This document shows, piece by piece, positions 17,407 to 26,677 of a stretch of DNA of 64,000 nucleotides (the first letter of the stretch is position 1; each line of letters opens with the position of its first letter). Source of the DNA: Allomuricauda sp. (lineage in GTDB: Bacteria > Bacteroidota > Bacteroidia > Flavobacteriales > Flavobacteriaceae); contig RHLF01000002.1 in NCBI GenBank assembly GCA_003712125.1, positions 992,001-1,056,000 on the forward strand, written 5' to 3'. The notes below the pieces were generated by a model. That model was not told the origin of the DNA. It did not search any database and worked only from the letters and a program-made list of their open reading frames with translations. Made by a program: the position numbers and the translations under genes.

Positions 17407-18684
17407 ATGACACATCTTAAACTGGACTCTTTAACTACCCTATTACTAACCCTGTTCTTGGTGGGTTTTGCAGGCCATGCACATCGCAATAGCGCTGCGA
17501 TACAGCTTGATGCCACCGAACTGATTTTAACCAGTCACAGTTTTAATGCCAAAAAACGAAGTTATTTTTCAGTGGGGGGATCCAAAGAACAGGTACAAAG
17601 GGGTCTCACCATTGTCCATTTTAATAGTCAGATTCTTTTCGAACATCGAACTTTTGATACCTATGGTAGTGCTAAGGCTTTAGAGGAAGCCGTTGACGTG
17701 CTCAATTCGATGCTCAAAAATGAAGCTGTTTTTGCCATTTTAGCCCATGATTCTGCGGCCGGGAGTTTTTTCAACAAAATCATCCAGTCACGTACATTGG
17801 AACTGCCCAAATTGAAAAATTTGAAGGGAAGACAGGCTTATATCATGCACAATATCGAAGGGGTGCCTTTTGAAAACGTTGATGATATTTCAGCCACCCA
17901 AACGGTGAAGCTGCCACAAGATTTGGATGACCAAACCATTTACTTTCCTAAAGTCACCTACGATTTCGAGCCAAGCAATGACCGCTATATAGCCCATGCC
18001 GGCGGTGAGGTCAATGGTGTAAAATCAACCAATTCGCTTGAAGCACTGAATGAAAATTACAAAAAAGGGTTCCGACTATTTGAATTGGACATCATTGAAA
18101 CAGCTGACAAAAAATTGGTAGCCGCCCATGACTGGAAAATGTGGGCTCGATTTACGGATTATGAAGGAAGCTTGCCGCCTACACACAAAGAATTCATGTC
18201 ACGTAAAATTTATGGGGATTACACCACTTTAGATATGGATGGAATCAACGCCTGGTTTAAGGCGCACCCCGATGCCACCTTGATTACCGATAAGTTTGGT
18301 GACCCAAAAGTAATGGCCAAGCAATTTTTTAATCCCAACAAACTGATAATGGAACTGTTTAGTACCATGGCTATAGAACAGGCCTTGGCGTTGGGAATTA
18401 CCCCAATGATATCCCAAGATCCCCTTATGGGCATCAAAGGTGACCCGCTCAACTACCTTAAAGTAAATAACATTGGGTTTGCAGCGGTTTCACGGAGAAT
18501 AATTGCGAACAAAACCGATTTTTTACTACAACTTCGTGATCAAGGAATCAAGGTATATGTCTATAATGTCAACTTCGATGCCGGAAAGGATGAAGCCTAC
18601 GTAAATGAAAATGAAATTGGTTTGGTTTACGGTATGTATGCCGATAAATGGGTGTTCGATGAAGTAAAACCCAAAACCGACTAG
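17407..18684 (+). CDS. Secreted ILEI-domain / glycerophosphodiester phosphodiesterase-like fusion
   Basis: 425 aa from ATG 17407, which gives a hydrophobic signal segment (residues 9-24); an earlier in-frame start lacks one. Residues 45-160 match the interleukin-like EMT inducer (ILEI/PANDER) fold: RGLTIVHFN, then FDTYGS and AILAHDSAA. Residues 193-425 are a GDPD-like barrel: first catalytic-type His H197 in YIAHAGG, N209/E212 region, FELDI (E226, D228) and AAHDW (H241). GDPDs hydrolyse glycerophosphodiesters. It faces the polymer operon, and its stop interlocks with the YaiO-like stop (CTAG 18681-18684). It may trim phosphoglycerol groups added by the LtaS-like enzyme of that operon; this is inference. 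Confidence 0.8.
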   Translation: MTHLKLDSLTTLLLTLFLVGFAGHAHRNSAAIQLDATELILTSHSFNAKKRSYFSVGGSKEQVQRGLTIVHFNSQILFEHRTFDTYGSAKALEEAVDVLNSMLKNEAVFAILAHDSAAGSFFNKIIQSRTLELPKLKNLKGRQAYIMHNIEGVPFENVDDISATQTVKLPQDLDDQTIYFPKVTYDFEPSNDRYIAHAGGEVNGVKSTNSLEALNENYKKGFRLFELDIIETADKKLVAAHDWKMWARFTDYEGSLPPTHKEFMSRKIYGDYTTLDMDGINAWFKAHPDATLITDKFGDPKVMAKQFFNPNKLIMELFSTMAIEQALALGITPMISQDPLMGIKGDPLNYLKVNNIGFAAVSRRIIANKTDFLLQLRDQGIKVYVYNVNFDAGKDEAYVNENEIGLVYGMYADKWVFDEVKPKTD

Positions 18685-19964
18685 AATTTTACTTCATAAG
18701 TAAGGCCGGCAGAAATCCCCCAAAAGAATTGCCCAGACTCTGAAACCAATTCTTGTCGAACGGCTCCAATATTCGCACGATAGATATTGGGTGTTTTTTT
18801 ACCTGTAAACTGATATTCAAAACGCAATCGCTGCGACTCAATGAACAAAAGGGTTTCAGCCAATAGCTGGTTGCCCGCAACGATTTGTTGCAATTCAGGA
18901 GAGATTCCCATGCCCACATTTACACCCATGAAATTTTCAGCGTCCTTGGTGTATTTACGAACCAAAAGATTGCCCGACACACGTGTCAATCCATCAGGAC
19001 GGGGTGTTATGAACGAACGAAGCGAAAAATAGTAGTTGCCCCTATAATGTCCCAATGAACCTGTGATCGCCTTTACATCTTGGGTTTGGGTGACAATGTA
19101 TCGTCCTCCCGCAGACACCTCAATAGCTCCAGGTAAATTGGCATAAATGTCACCGCCAAATTTGTGTCTGGGATATATTTGGGCATTCGAGTAGCCATAA
19201 TTCAGGTAGGCATAAAAGCGTTTTAAGAAACGGGGATAAAAATCGATGTCATATTGAATGCCATGTTGGCCCAGTCTGTTGCTATAGTTGATTTTGGGGA
19301 TAATGTTGCCCACTTTGGTTTCATGGCGCCAGCGTATGCTTGAATATACCATGGGATCATAACGGTCGGTAAAAACGGTGAAGGAATTGTTTATCCCAAT
19401 TCGATTTTTGGAACTCTCATTCTTGGATTCCTGCTTTTCAGTATTGGAAACTTCCTTCTTCGCTTCCTTTTTTTGCTTTCTTCTGGTTTTCTTGTCGGCC
19501 ACACCATCGTCTTGATTATGCCATCCTTGATTTGGGTATTTTTTAGTATTGATCCGTTGCAAGGCAAGTTCACGCAAGCGCAACATCTCATCATCGTTTT
19601 TTAAACTTATGAGTGCTTTATTGGCCAAGCCCAGTGCGATGGCGTCTGCCTTGGCATAGAGTTCATTTTTTATGGCCAAGGTCCAGGCCTGTTTGTTCAT
19701 CTTATCTTGCGACGTAATTTTATTAAACTCTTCCCTAGCCTTTTTATAGCGGCCCTCCCAACTGTAGGAACTTGCAAGAAGCAATCGAGACTCCATATCA
19801 TGGGGAGATGCGACCAATTCTTTCTCAAGTAACGTGACGGCCATAGCATGTTTCCCCTGAAAGGCTAACTGATAGGCTTCTTGGTAGGAACTGGAATCTT
19901 GAGACCAGCTTAACAAACTGGTACAAAGAACAGTGATTACTATGTACAGCGATTTAATCTTCAT
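18681..19964 (-). CDS. YaiO-like outer-membrane beta-barrel protein with TPR N-terminus
   Basis: 427 aa. Signal peptide ending LSWSQ (residue 21), TPR repeats at about 25-125 (YQEAYQLAFQGKHAMAVTLLE..., LLLASSYSWEGRYKKAREEF), a charged linker of Lys/Glu (150-185), then a C-terminal about 240-residue barrel with alternating strands (RWRHETKVGNIIPKINYS, LNYGYSNAQIYP, ending in a terminal aromatic strand YEVKF). This is the YaiO/PgaA-like arrangement of TPR plus barrel used to export polysaccharides. Start overlaps the end of the LtaS-like gene by 11 bp: last gene of the polymer operon. Confidence 0.82.
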   Translation of the reverse strand: MKIKSLYIVITVLCTSLLSWSQDSSSYQEAYQLAFQGKHAMAVTLLEKELVASPHDMESRLLLASSYSWEGRYKKAREEFNKITSQDKMNKQAWTLAIKNELYAKADAIALGLANKALISLKNDDEMLRLRELALQRINTKKYPNQGWHNQDDGVADKKTRRKQKKEAKKEVSNTEKQESKNESSKNRIGINNSFTVFTDRYDPMVYSSIRWRHETKVGNIIPKINYSNRLGQHGIQYDIDFYPRFLKRFYAYLNYGYSNAQIYPRHKFGGDIYANLPGAIEVSAGGRYIVTQTQDVKAITGSLGHYRGNYYFSLRSFITPRPDGLTRVSGNLLVRKYTKDAENFMGVNVGMGISPELQQIVAGNQLLAETLLFIESQRLRFEYQFTGKKTPNIYRANIGAVRQELVSESGQFFWGISAGLTYEVKF

Positions 19965-22344
19965 AAACTTCCCCTAAATCAGCAACTGTTTTATTTACTT
20001 TCTCTTTTGGTTCTATTGTCAACGCCACCCCTGCTTTTCTGGCTTCCCTCCTAGCCCTTGCAATTTTATCGGCCACCAAATCAACACTGGAACTATTTTT
20101 TTGAACCGATTCGATGAGCTGCAGGGCCTCACGGTGCCTGCTATCCCAGAAATAAACATCAAAAAGGGCAGCGTACGAATCAATGTAATTGGGGTTCTGC
20201 TTGATACATTCTTTAAATATATCAATGGCAACTTGGCGCTCACCATTCCAAGCATTGATCCTACCTGAAAGTACTTTGGTATCCATATGGCTGGGTCTTT
20301 CCGAGAGAATATAACGGCATAATAATAATGCCTTGTCATATTCATCATCAAAAGCCAATTTGCGGGCGATTTTGAAATAGGTATCGGAATTGAAGCCATT
20401 GTAAAGGCTACTGATCCACACCATTTCACTATCTGTGAATTTTTCCTTCTTGATGGTGAAAATGGCCAAGCTATCGGGAATGATCTTATCATTTGAAGTT
20501 ACGTAGGCATTCATCGATTTAAATGCCTGTAACTTCGCTTCGATATTTCCGCCGCCCATTGCGGTTCCTAAATCCATATTCCGATCTATGGAATAAACCG
20601 ACCCATCAGAATACAACTTATCTCCGCTTATGTATTCTTTCAACTCATTTTTATTTCGCATAAGGGGAATATCCTTTATCGAGCGAAAGTTTTTGTTCAT
20701 ATCCAAGGCACTTCCCATCCATGCAACTTTTTTAGGCATTTTAAGCTCGTACTTCGATTGCAGCAATGCCAATAAAGTGGGCGTGACATCAAAATGAGAA
20801 GAAACTGCACTCATTTTTCTAGTTTTCTTCAAGAGTGGACTGTAAATAATCAAAGGCACATGAAACCTACTCAAATTGTTGCGCTGTGGAATGGGTATTA
20901 GTCTGTGGTCACCCGTGACGACAAAAATGGTGTTGTCAAAACCAGGCTTTTTGGCGTAGGCATCAAAGGCAAACTTTAGGGCATCATCCATGTACAAGAT
21001 TGTAGCAAAGACATTGTCGTTCTTCTTGATGACCTTTTTCGTCTTACTGGAGTATGATCTTTTGTTTAAGATCTGTTTGACCTTGCCTTCATAAAAGTCT
21101 TGTCTTGGTGGAATAAAAGGCTCATGGTTACTGATGGTCATATATGCTTCCATTCTTGGCTTACCGGCTTCTCGAGGCAGACTAAGGCTTTTTTTGAACA
21201 ACTCCTCATCAGGATATCCCCAAGATGAACCGGCGGCGTCCTCGGCCTGCATTTTATATTCATTACCAAACCCCGCCTTATCCAAAACGAAATCAACATT
21301 TTCGCTATTTAAAAAACGATCGACGCCATCAAAAGAACTATTGGTTCCTTGATAAAAAGCCGTGTGATACCCGTTGTTCTTCAAAATACTGAACAGGGTC
21401 AGCTTATTCGGATATTTTTCCAGCTCCATAAAGCCACTTTTACCAAAGGGAAGTGAGCCCAATAAAGACGGAACCACGCCGAATGTTCTACCCGTAGTAC
21501 TCAAACAATTCTCCCAATACAACGACTTTGTAGTCAACGAATCTAGAAACGGGGTGAATCCTTCAAATTCAGCACCTTCACCTACAAAATCACGACCTAG
21601 TCCTTCGACCATTATAAATACAATGTTTGGCTTTTCTTCCTTAAGATCAAAATACTCACCCAATACATTTTCGATATGGGTTTCCTTGATCAAGGGATAT
21701 TCAACATTGGCTTTATAAGTGGTATCTTCTGTACTGGAATCGTATAGGTTAAGCGCCAGATACTGCGTTTTGTTTTGATTGATTGGCTTTCCTTCAAGGA
21801 AAAGTGTTGAAATAAAAAGACTAAAAAGAACAATGGTAAAGGGATACATTCTACCGATATAATGGTAGTACTTTGAGGTTACTTTATAAAGTCCCAGAAA
21901 AATGGCCACAATTAAGACAACTGCCAAAATCGGGAGGAAGGACACTCCTCCAGAATTGGAGATTGTTTCCTTTATATCAGCCAAACTATAGCCCAACAAA
22001 TCTGATCCCAAGGGCACCAATGCTGTGCAGTAATATCCGATGAGCATCGCTTCTACAATCAACAATAACGAAAGCAATACAAAGACCAAATTGAAGCCAT
22101 ATTTTGGTCTCAGGTTCTCCCAAAAATTAAACCCAAAAACACAAAATACCCCAACAATACTGGCAAACCCCAGTTGATGGGCAATGGCAATAAATAAACT
22201 TGAACTCACGATACTATCGACCACCCCTTTGAAATAAAGTATCACGTACTGACCGATGGTCAATAAGAGAAGTCCACAAAAGAAAGAAATAATCAATCTT
22301 GTGTACTGCTTCAAAGAATATCTGTCTAGTTTGCTTGTATTCAT
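19954..22344 (-). CDS. LtaS-like sulfatase-fold phosphoglycerol transferase with C-terminal TPR
   Basis: 796 aa membrane enzyme. Five transmembrane helices (about 16-38, 45-71, 84-104, 134-152, 168-183) precede an extracytoplasmic alkaline-phosphatase-fold domain (about 238-560): metal-binding NIVFIMVEGLG (E247), nucleophile Thr in TTGRTFGV (T287), and the C-terminal metal sites VTGDHR and SRFHVPLIIY. This topology and motif set is that of lipoteichoic acid synthase and OpgB-type phosphoglycerol transferases. Residues about 650-780 add TPR-like helices. As Bacteroidota have no lipoteichoic acid, it probably decorates the polymer made by the adjacent GT2 synthase with phosphoglycerol or a similar phospho-group (inference). 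Confidence 0.85.
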   Translation of the reverse strand: MNTSKLDRYSLKQYTRLIISFFCGLLLLTIGQYVILYFKGVVDSIVSSSLFIAIAHQLGFASIVGVFCVFGFNFWENLRPKYGFNLVFVLLSLLLIVEAMLIGYYCTALVPLGSDLLGYSLADIKETISNSGGVSFLPILAVVLIVAIFLGLYKVTSKYYHYIGRMYPFTIVLFSLFISTLFLEGKPINQNKTQYLALNLYDSSTEDTTYKANVEYPLIKETHIENVLGEYFDLKEEKPNIVFIMVEGLGRDFVGEGAEFEGFTPFLDSLTTKSLYWENCLSTTGRTFGVVPSLLGSLPFGKSGFMELEKYPNKLTLFSILKNNGYHTAFYQGTNSSFDGVDRFLNSENVDFVLDKAGFGNEYKMQAEDAAGSSWGYPDEELFKKSLSLPREAGKPRMEAYMTISNHEPFIPPRQDFYEGKVKQILNKRSYSSKTKKVIKKNDNVFATILYMDDALKFAFDAYAKKPGFDNTIFVVTGDHRLIPIPQRNNLSRFHVPLIIYSPLLKKTRKMSAVSSHFDVTPTLLALLQSKYELKMPKKVAWMGSALDMNKNFRSIKDIPLMRNKNELKEYISGDKLYSDGSVYSIDRNMDLGTAMGGGNIEAKLQAFKSMNAYVTSNDKIIPDSLAIFTIKKEKFTDSEMVWISSLYNGFNSDTYFKIARKLAFDDEYDKALLLCRYILSERPSHMDTKVLSGRINAWNGERQVAIDIFKECIKQNPNYIDSYAALFDVYFWDSRHREALQLIESVQKNSSSVDLVADKIARARREARKAGVALTIEPKEKVNKTVADLGEVYED

Positions 22345-22353
22345 TTTTAAATC

Positions 22354-23784
22354 TTATGAAGCACTGGCCAAACCGCGTCTTACCTGAACGCCCCAGCCGA
22401 CTTTTTTTCTAAATAGTTTGGTCATATTGCCTCGAACCGCTGCACAAACCACCAAGGGATGAAAAACAAAAGGTTCAATTATAGCACAGCCCATCAAGGT
22501 CAAAATGTCTTTACTCTTGTTGTAATTGTTATACGTGGTCACATCCCAAAGAATGGCATAAAACGAAAACATAATGGAAAACATGTACACGGTGGCCGTT
22601 AGTGCGAAGAAGAAATCCCAGTTGATTATTCCCAGATACCAAAACAGGATTATGGTGAAAAAGCCAAAGAACTCCAGAAGTGGAGCCAACCATTCATAAA
22701 AGAACCAGTAGGGATAACTTATCAAGCCCAACCTACCGAACCTTGAGTTAAAAAACATATCCTTATGCTTGTACAAGGTCTCCAAATTACCTCGCGCCCA
22801 TCGGTCACGTTGATTTAGAAGTATATCCACCGTTTCAGGAACCTCTGTCCAACAGAGTGGATCAGGAATGTACTCGATGGTATAAGGTTCTCGCCTTTCG
22901 TGCATATACCGTCTTATCTTAAAGATAATTTCCATGTCTTCACCTACGGTATTTGTATCATAGCCACCTACGGCCAAGGCAATTTCACGGTCAAAAAAAC
23001 CGAAGGCCCCTGAAATGATCAAAAGACTATCGATACGGCCCCAGGCCATTCTTCCCAGTATAAATGATCGTGTATATTCCAATAGTTGAAAACGTGCCAG
23101 CCAATTTTTGGGCAATCGGATTTCTTCCAGAGTTCCTCCAGAGATACGGCATGAATTTGCCACACGTACGACCCCGCCAACCGCAACTACCCGTTTTTTA
23201 GAGCGTTGGAACAAGGCCTTGACCACATGCAAAAGCGAATCTGGGAGTAAAAGGCAATCAACATCAATACAACCCACAAATTGATTTTGTGATAATTGGA
23301 TACCTGCATTGAGTGCGTCTGATTTACCGCCATTTTCTTTGTCAACAACAACAAGCTTTGAATAAGAAAGCTGCCTTGATTTATAGATCCCGCGAATGGG
23401 CTTTGATTTGATATTTGGGTCGATTGGATAGGCTACCATTTCGAGGTCGTAGGCCTCAATCAGTTTTTGCATCGTCTCATCCTTACTGCCATCATTGACC
23501 ACCATGACTTCATAATTCACATATTTCAGTGAAAGCAGTGACCTAACATTTTCTACAATGTTAAGTCCTTCATTGTAGGCAGGAGCAATGATTGTTATTC
23601 CCGGGGCGAGTGGGGAAGCCATGATCTTTGAAAGATCAACAAAACTGTTTTTATTTTTATAGTGGAGGGAATTTCGGGTAGAAAAATAGCCCATAAAGGT
23701 AAACATGATAAACAGCATCACCGAGAATGTCATAAAGATGACATCGATATACTCTAACCAAATATTTGGGATACTGACTTCCAT
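22354..23784 (-). CDS. Processive GT2 polysaccharide synthase (PgaC/HasA-like)
   Basis: 476 aa inner-membrane glycosyltransferase family 2. A TM helix at about 13-34 precedes the catalytic domain with VNDGS (D98), DVD (174-176), GEDME (E282/D283) and QRDRW (325-329), the D,D,D,QxxRW set of processive synthases such as PgaC, hyaluronan or cellulose synthases; then three to four C-terminal TM helices (about 365-440). It polymerises a sugar nucleotide and moves the chain across the membrane. The sugar cannot be deduced. No PilZ, GGDEF or PgaD-like gene is adjacent; a HEAT-repeat membrane protein is encoded 3 bp upstream. Confidence 0.9.
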   Translation of the reverse strand: MEVSIPNIWLEYIDVIFMTFSVMLFIMFTFMGYFSTRNSLHYKNKNSFVDLSKIMASPLAPGITIIAPAYNEGLNIVENVRSLLSLKYVNYEVMVVNDGSKDETMQKLIEAYDLEMVAYPIDPNIKSKPIRGIYKSRQLSYSKLVVVDKENGGKSDALNAGIQLSQNQFVGCIDVDCLLLPDSLLHVVKALFQRSKKRVVAVGGVVRVANSCRISGGTLEEIRLPKNWLARFQLLEYTRSFILGRMAWGRIDSLLIISGAFGFFDREIALAVGGYDTNTVGEDMEIIFKIRRYMHERREPYTIEYIPDPLCWTEVPETVDILLNQRDRWARGNLETLYKHKDMFFNSRFGRLGLISYPYWFFYEWLAPLLEFFGFFTIILFWYLGIINWDFFFALTATVYMFSIMFSFYAILWDVTTYNNYNKSKDILTLMGCAIIEPFVFHPLVVCAAVRGNMTKLFRKKVGWGVQVRRGLASAS

Positions 23785-23787
23785 GAG

Positions 23788-25815
23788 CTATTCACCTAGG
23801 GATATTCGCTTTTCTTGTTCTTCATAGAACTCTTCTGTAAGTTCAAATGCTATTTCCGGTTCGCTTTTGCGCTCAACACCAATGCCGATTTCCTCCAAAA
23901 AACAAAGCTCCAAAGGCAAACGATTTTCACTCGGATCAGTTTCTTGATCAACGATGGGCTCTTCAAAGTTTTCAGAAACTTCCTCAACAGCTGTGTTGTC
24001 AGTGGTAACCTTGGGACTGTTAACTTCATAAAGTCGTTCGATTAGGGCCTCTTTGGATTTTTTCGCCTGTTGCCTAACCATCGGGTTGGCATCGTTCTCC
24101 AACAACTCCAAAAGCGGAAATTCCTTTTCATCCCCTACTTCGCTAATTTCCCTGAGCAGTATAAGTTTTGAATCCAGGTCTGAGGCATATTCAAAAAGGC
24201 TATGAAAAACACTATCGATCGCAGTAGTTTCGGTTTCAATATTTTCAGAACCGCTTTCCTTGTTTTGAATCGCTCTTAGTATGTTGAATAGGCGGTAACG
24301 TATTTCAGAGTCCTCCTCCTTTTGCATGACTTCTTCAAGAAGACCAATTTCCTTCTCGGTAGCTGATTCTTCCAAGAGGGCAATAAAGGTCAATCGTTCT
24401 TCAGGGCTCAAATCAAAATAATGTGCAGCTTCTGGGAGATCTTCATGGGGAAGCATGTCAACATCAGCCTCCACATTGTTTAGGAGACCTATTTGCGCAT
24501 TTATTGAAGAATCCAACGCCTTGTCCAGTACGCCGATTTCAAAAGAGGGTTCGTTCTTTTCTTCATTTTCAAATGGTGTCTTGGGTTCAGGATCTTCGTC
24601 TACTTCAATAGTGTCTAGGTCTATTTGAAACACTTCTATATCCTCTTGCTCTTGTATGGGCTCCTCAACGGATAAAACCTCCAATTCCTGATTCATTTCT
24701 GGAACGGATTCTGGAGCTATTGCGGTTGTTTTGCTTTCCGCAGCAATTTTGCCAATCTCTTCGGTGATAAAGTGTTCATGCTGCTCCTGTGCCAGCTCCG
24801 ATGCCTCTAACTCTTTCTGGCTTAATATGCCTTTTGAAGGAATGAAGGTCTCAGGCGCAATGTCATTTATGGCCATCTGTGCTTTATTCTTCACCAAAAA
24901 CGATGACGAGCTTTGCTCCACCTTTTTGAGAAACTCTAAATCTTCCTCATTGCCCAGTGTGGCAATGGTGTCTAGAATTTCAATCTTCGTTGCCTGTCCA
25001 GTCTTCGGAAAAACAGCTTTCAGGGTGTCAAGCGCAGTAATGAGACAGAATTCTTTAATACATAAAATCGCTTCCAGTTTTATCCGTTCGTTTTTATGTT
25101 TGACCAATTCGATAATCGATGCAGCCGCATCATTCTGATTGTAGTGACGTATGAGCCTCAGTGCAAATAGAACAACGTCACGGTTGCCGGATACCAACCA
25201 CGTTTTGAAGGAAGGTGGTCGAAAATGTTCCATGACGCGAAGCACCTCCATTAATTTTAATTGCTGCCATTCTGAAATACTGAATTTTGTGGTATCCAAA
25301 AAGTAGCTAATTCCTTCGGGTTTAAGGGAAACGGTAGCTATTTCAGCCTGTTTTCTAATAATTCCCCTGCGATCATTGATGAATTTGGTAATAAAATTAA
25401 ACGAGTCGACGACCTGCATTTGGGTCAATTCGATAATACCTTGTGACACAACATACCACCTCCAATCATTGAGCTTTTTATAGGCATCATGGTGCAGGTC
25501 AAGTTGGCGATACAGTTCATTCAGTTTTTTTCTGGTATCACCGGCCACGTCTTTTTGAAGGTCCAATAAAATTTGGGTGAGTACCTTTCTAAAAGAGGCA
25601 TCTTTAAGGGCGTCCCTAATCTCAATCTTTAACTTTACGTAGTCTTTTTTTTCAGGAACTGAATTGTCTTCGTCATGAAACAAAAAATTACTGATTATGG
25701 GCGCTAGTTCTTTCTTCTTAGAGCGGTTTTTCTTTGAATGTATCCGAAACCTATTTCGAATTAGAAAAATGAATAGAAAATAGGCCAAGCCGAGTACTGA
25801 AAACAGTAGCGTCAA
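23788..25815 (-). CDS. Membrane-anchored HEAT-repeat protein with acidic linker
   Basis: 675 aa. One N-terminal TM helix (residues 3-20) followed by basic residues, then helical HEAT-type repeats at about 90-340 (for example LRVMEHFRPPSFKTWLVSGNRDVV..., ALRLIRHYNQNDAAASIIEL), a highly acidic Glu/Asp-rich linker (about 340-480), further repeats at about 490-600, and a second acidic tail. The start appears to be a TTG (25815): no ATG precedes the TM helix in frame. HEAT scaffolds mediate protein assembly; position next to the synthase suggests it positions or regulates it in the cytoplasm. Confidence 0.75.
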   Translation of the reverse strand: MTLLFSVLGLAYFLFIFLIRNRFRIHSKKNRSKKKELAPIISNFLFHDEDNSVPEKKDYVKLKIEIRDALKDASFRKVLTQILLDLQKDVAGDTRKKLNELYRQLDLHHDAYKKLNDWRWYVVSQGIIELTQMQVVDSFNFITKFINDRRGIIRKQAEIATVSLKPEGISYFLDTTKFSISEWQQLKLMEVLRVMEHFRPPSFKTWLVSGNRDVVLFALRLIRHYNQNDAAASIIELVKHKNERIKLEAILCIKEFCLITALDTLKAVFPKTGQATKIEILDTIATLGNEEDLEFLKKVEQSSSSFLVKNKAQMAINDIAPETFIPSKGILSQKELEASELAQEQHEHFITEEIGKIAAESKTTAIAPESVPEMNQELEVLSVEEPIQEQEDIEVFQIDLDTIEVDEDPEPKTPFENEEKNEPSFEIGVLDKALDSSINAQIGLLNNVEADVDMLPHEDLPEAAHYFDLSPEERLTFIALLEESATEKEIGLLEEVMQKEEDSEIRYRLFNILRAIQNKESGSENIETETTAIDSVFHSLFEYASDLDSKLILLREISEVGDEKEFPLLELLENDANPMVRQQAKKSKEALIERLYEVNSPKVTTDNTAVEEVSENFEEPIVDQETDPSENRLPLELCFLEEIGIGVERKSEPEIAFELTEEFYEEQEKRISLGE

Positions 25816-25876
25816 ATCCCAAAGTAGGTTGGTATGTAGGGTGGAGTTTTCTATAGTAGGTCGTTTTGGAACTTTG

Positions 25877-26266
25877 TTATGGGGCCTTTACTGCATTTAT
25901 GATGCGTGACACCCTGACCAATAATTCTGGCGGACTAATGGGTTTCGACAAAAAATCATTGGCTCCCAATTCGAAAGCGTTCAGTATGTTTTCGTCATTT
26001 GACGCTGCAGAAATCAGAATTATGGGGAGCTGGGACTTCAACTCTTTACGAACGTGTTCAACAATTTCTATACCCGTGAAATAAGGAATCATTACATCCG
26101 ATATCAGCAAATCTGGCATATTGTCTTTTAAATATTCTTTTACTTGCAGGCCATTGGTCGCTTGAATAACCTCATAACCCGATTTTTCAAGCCAATGCGT
26201 GATCAATGATGCGAGCATTTCATCATCTTCAGCTAAGAGAATATTTTTAATGGGGGACTCTGGCAT
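25877..26266 (-). CDS. Single-domain response regulator (CheY-like)
   Basis: 129 aa receiver domain only: acidic pocket AEDDE (residues 12-16), phospho-acceptor D57 in LLISDVMIP, Thr/Ser switch region ILISAAS and the conserved Lys in FLSKPISPPEL. No output domain. Encoded between an HPt gene (3 bp upstream) and the HEAT-repeat membrane protein, so it is likely a stand-alone switch acting by protein contact on the polymer machinery. No histidine kinase gene occurs in the window. Confidence 0.95.
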   Translation of the reverse strand: MPESPIKNILLAEDDEMLASLITHWLEKSGYEVIQATNGLQVKEYLKDNMPDLLISDVMIPYFTGIEIVEHVRKELKSQLPIILISAASNDENILNAFELGANDFLSKPISPPELLVRVSRIINAVKAP

Positions 26267-26269
26267 GTT

Positions 26270-26677
26270 TTATAGTTTGGATAGTTCAGTGTCAAGGGCT
26301 GCCTCAATCGCGGGATATTCATCAACAAATTGATTGTACAGAAAATTGATGTATTTCAAATCTTTATCGCCTTTACAAACGGTTTCTATCTGAATTGCGA
26401 TCTGCAACAAACTATCGATGTTCATCATGCGAAGGCTTGATTTTATTTTGTGGCTTGCAAATCCTATTTTTTCAACATCCTCGTTTTCAATATTGACTCT
26501 TACATTGCCAATAAATTCGAGCATGTTCTTTTTGAACAATCGAATGAGCTCGGTCAATAAATCAACCTGCCCCATACATTCTTTCAAAATCTCATGAAGC
26601 TGCAAACCTAGTTGCTCGCGCTGCTCGTCGATTGTGTTCGATACCAAATCACTCTCAATTTTTAACTCTGTGTTCAT
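26270..26677 (-). CDS. HPt (histidine phosphotransfer) domain protein
   Basis: 135 aa helical protein. The phospho-acceptor motif is ASHKIKSSLRMM with H76, followed by the small-residue pattern of HPt domains, at the right place in a four-helix bundle (helices about 15-55, 60-90, 95-130). It would shuttle phosphate between a kinase encoded elsewhere and the response regulator gene 3 bp downstream. Overlaps the upstream gene by 4 bp (ATGA-type). Confidence 0.85.
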   Translation of the reverse strand: MNTELKIESDLVSNTIDEQREQLGLQLHEILKECMGQVDLLTELIRLFKKNMLEFIGNVRVNIENEDVEKIGFASHKIKSSLRMMNIDSLLQIAIQIETVCKGDKDLKYINFLYNQFVDEYPAIEAALDTELSKL

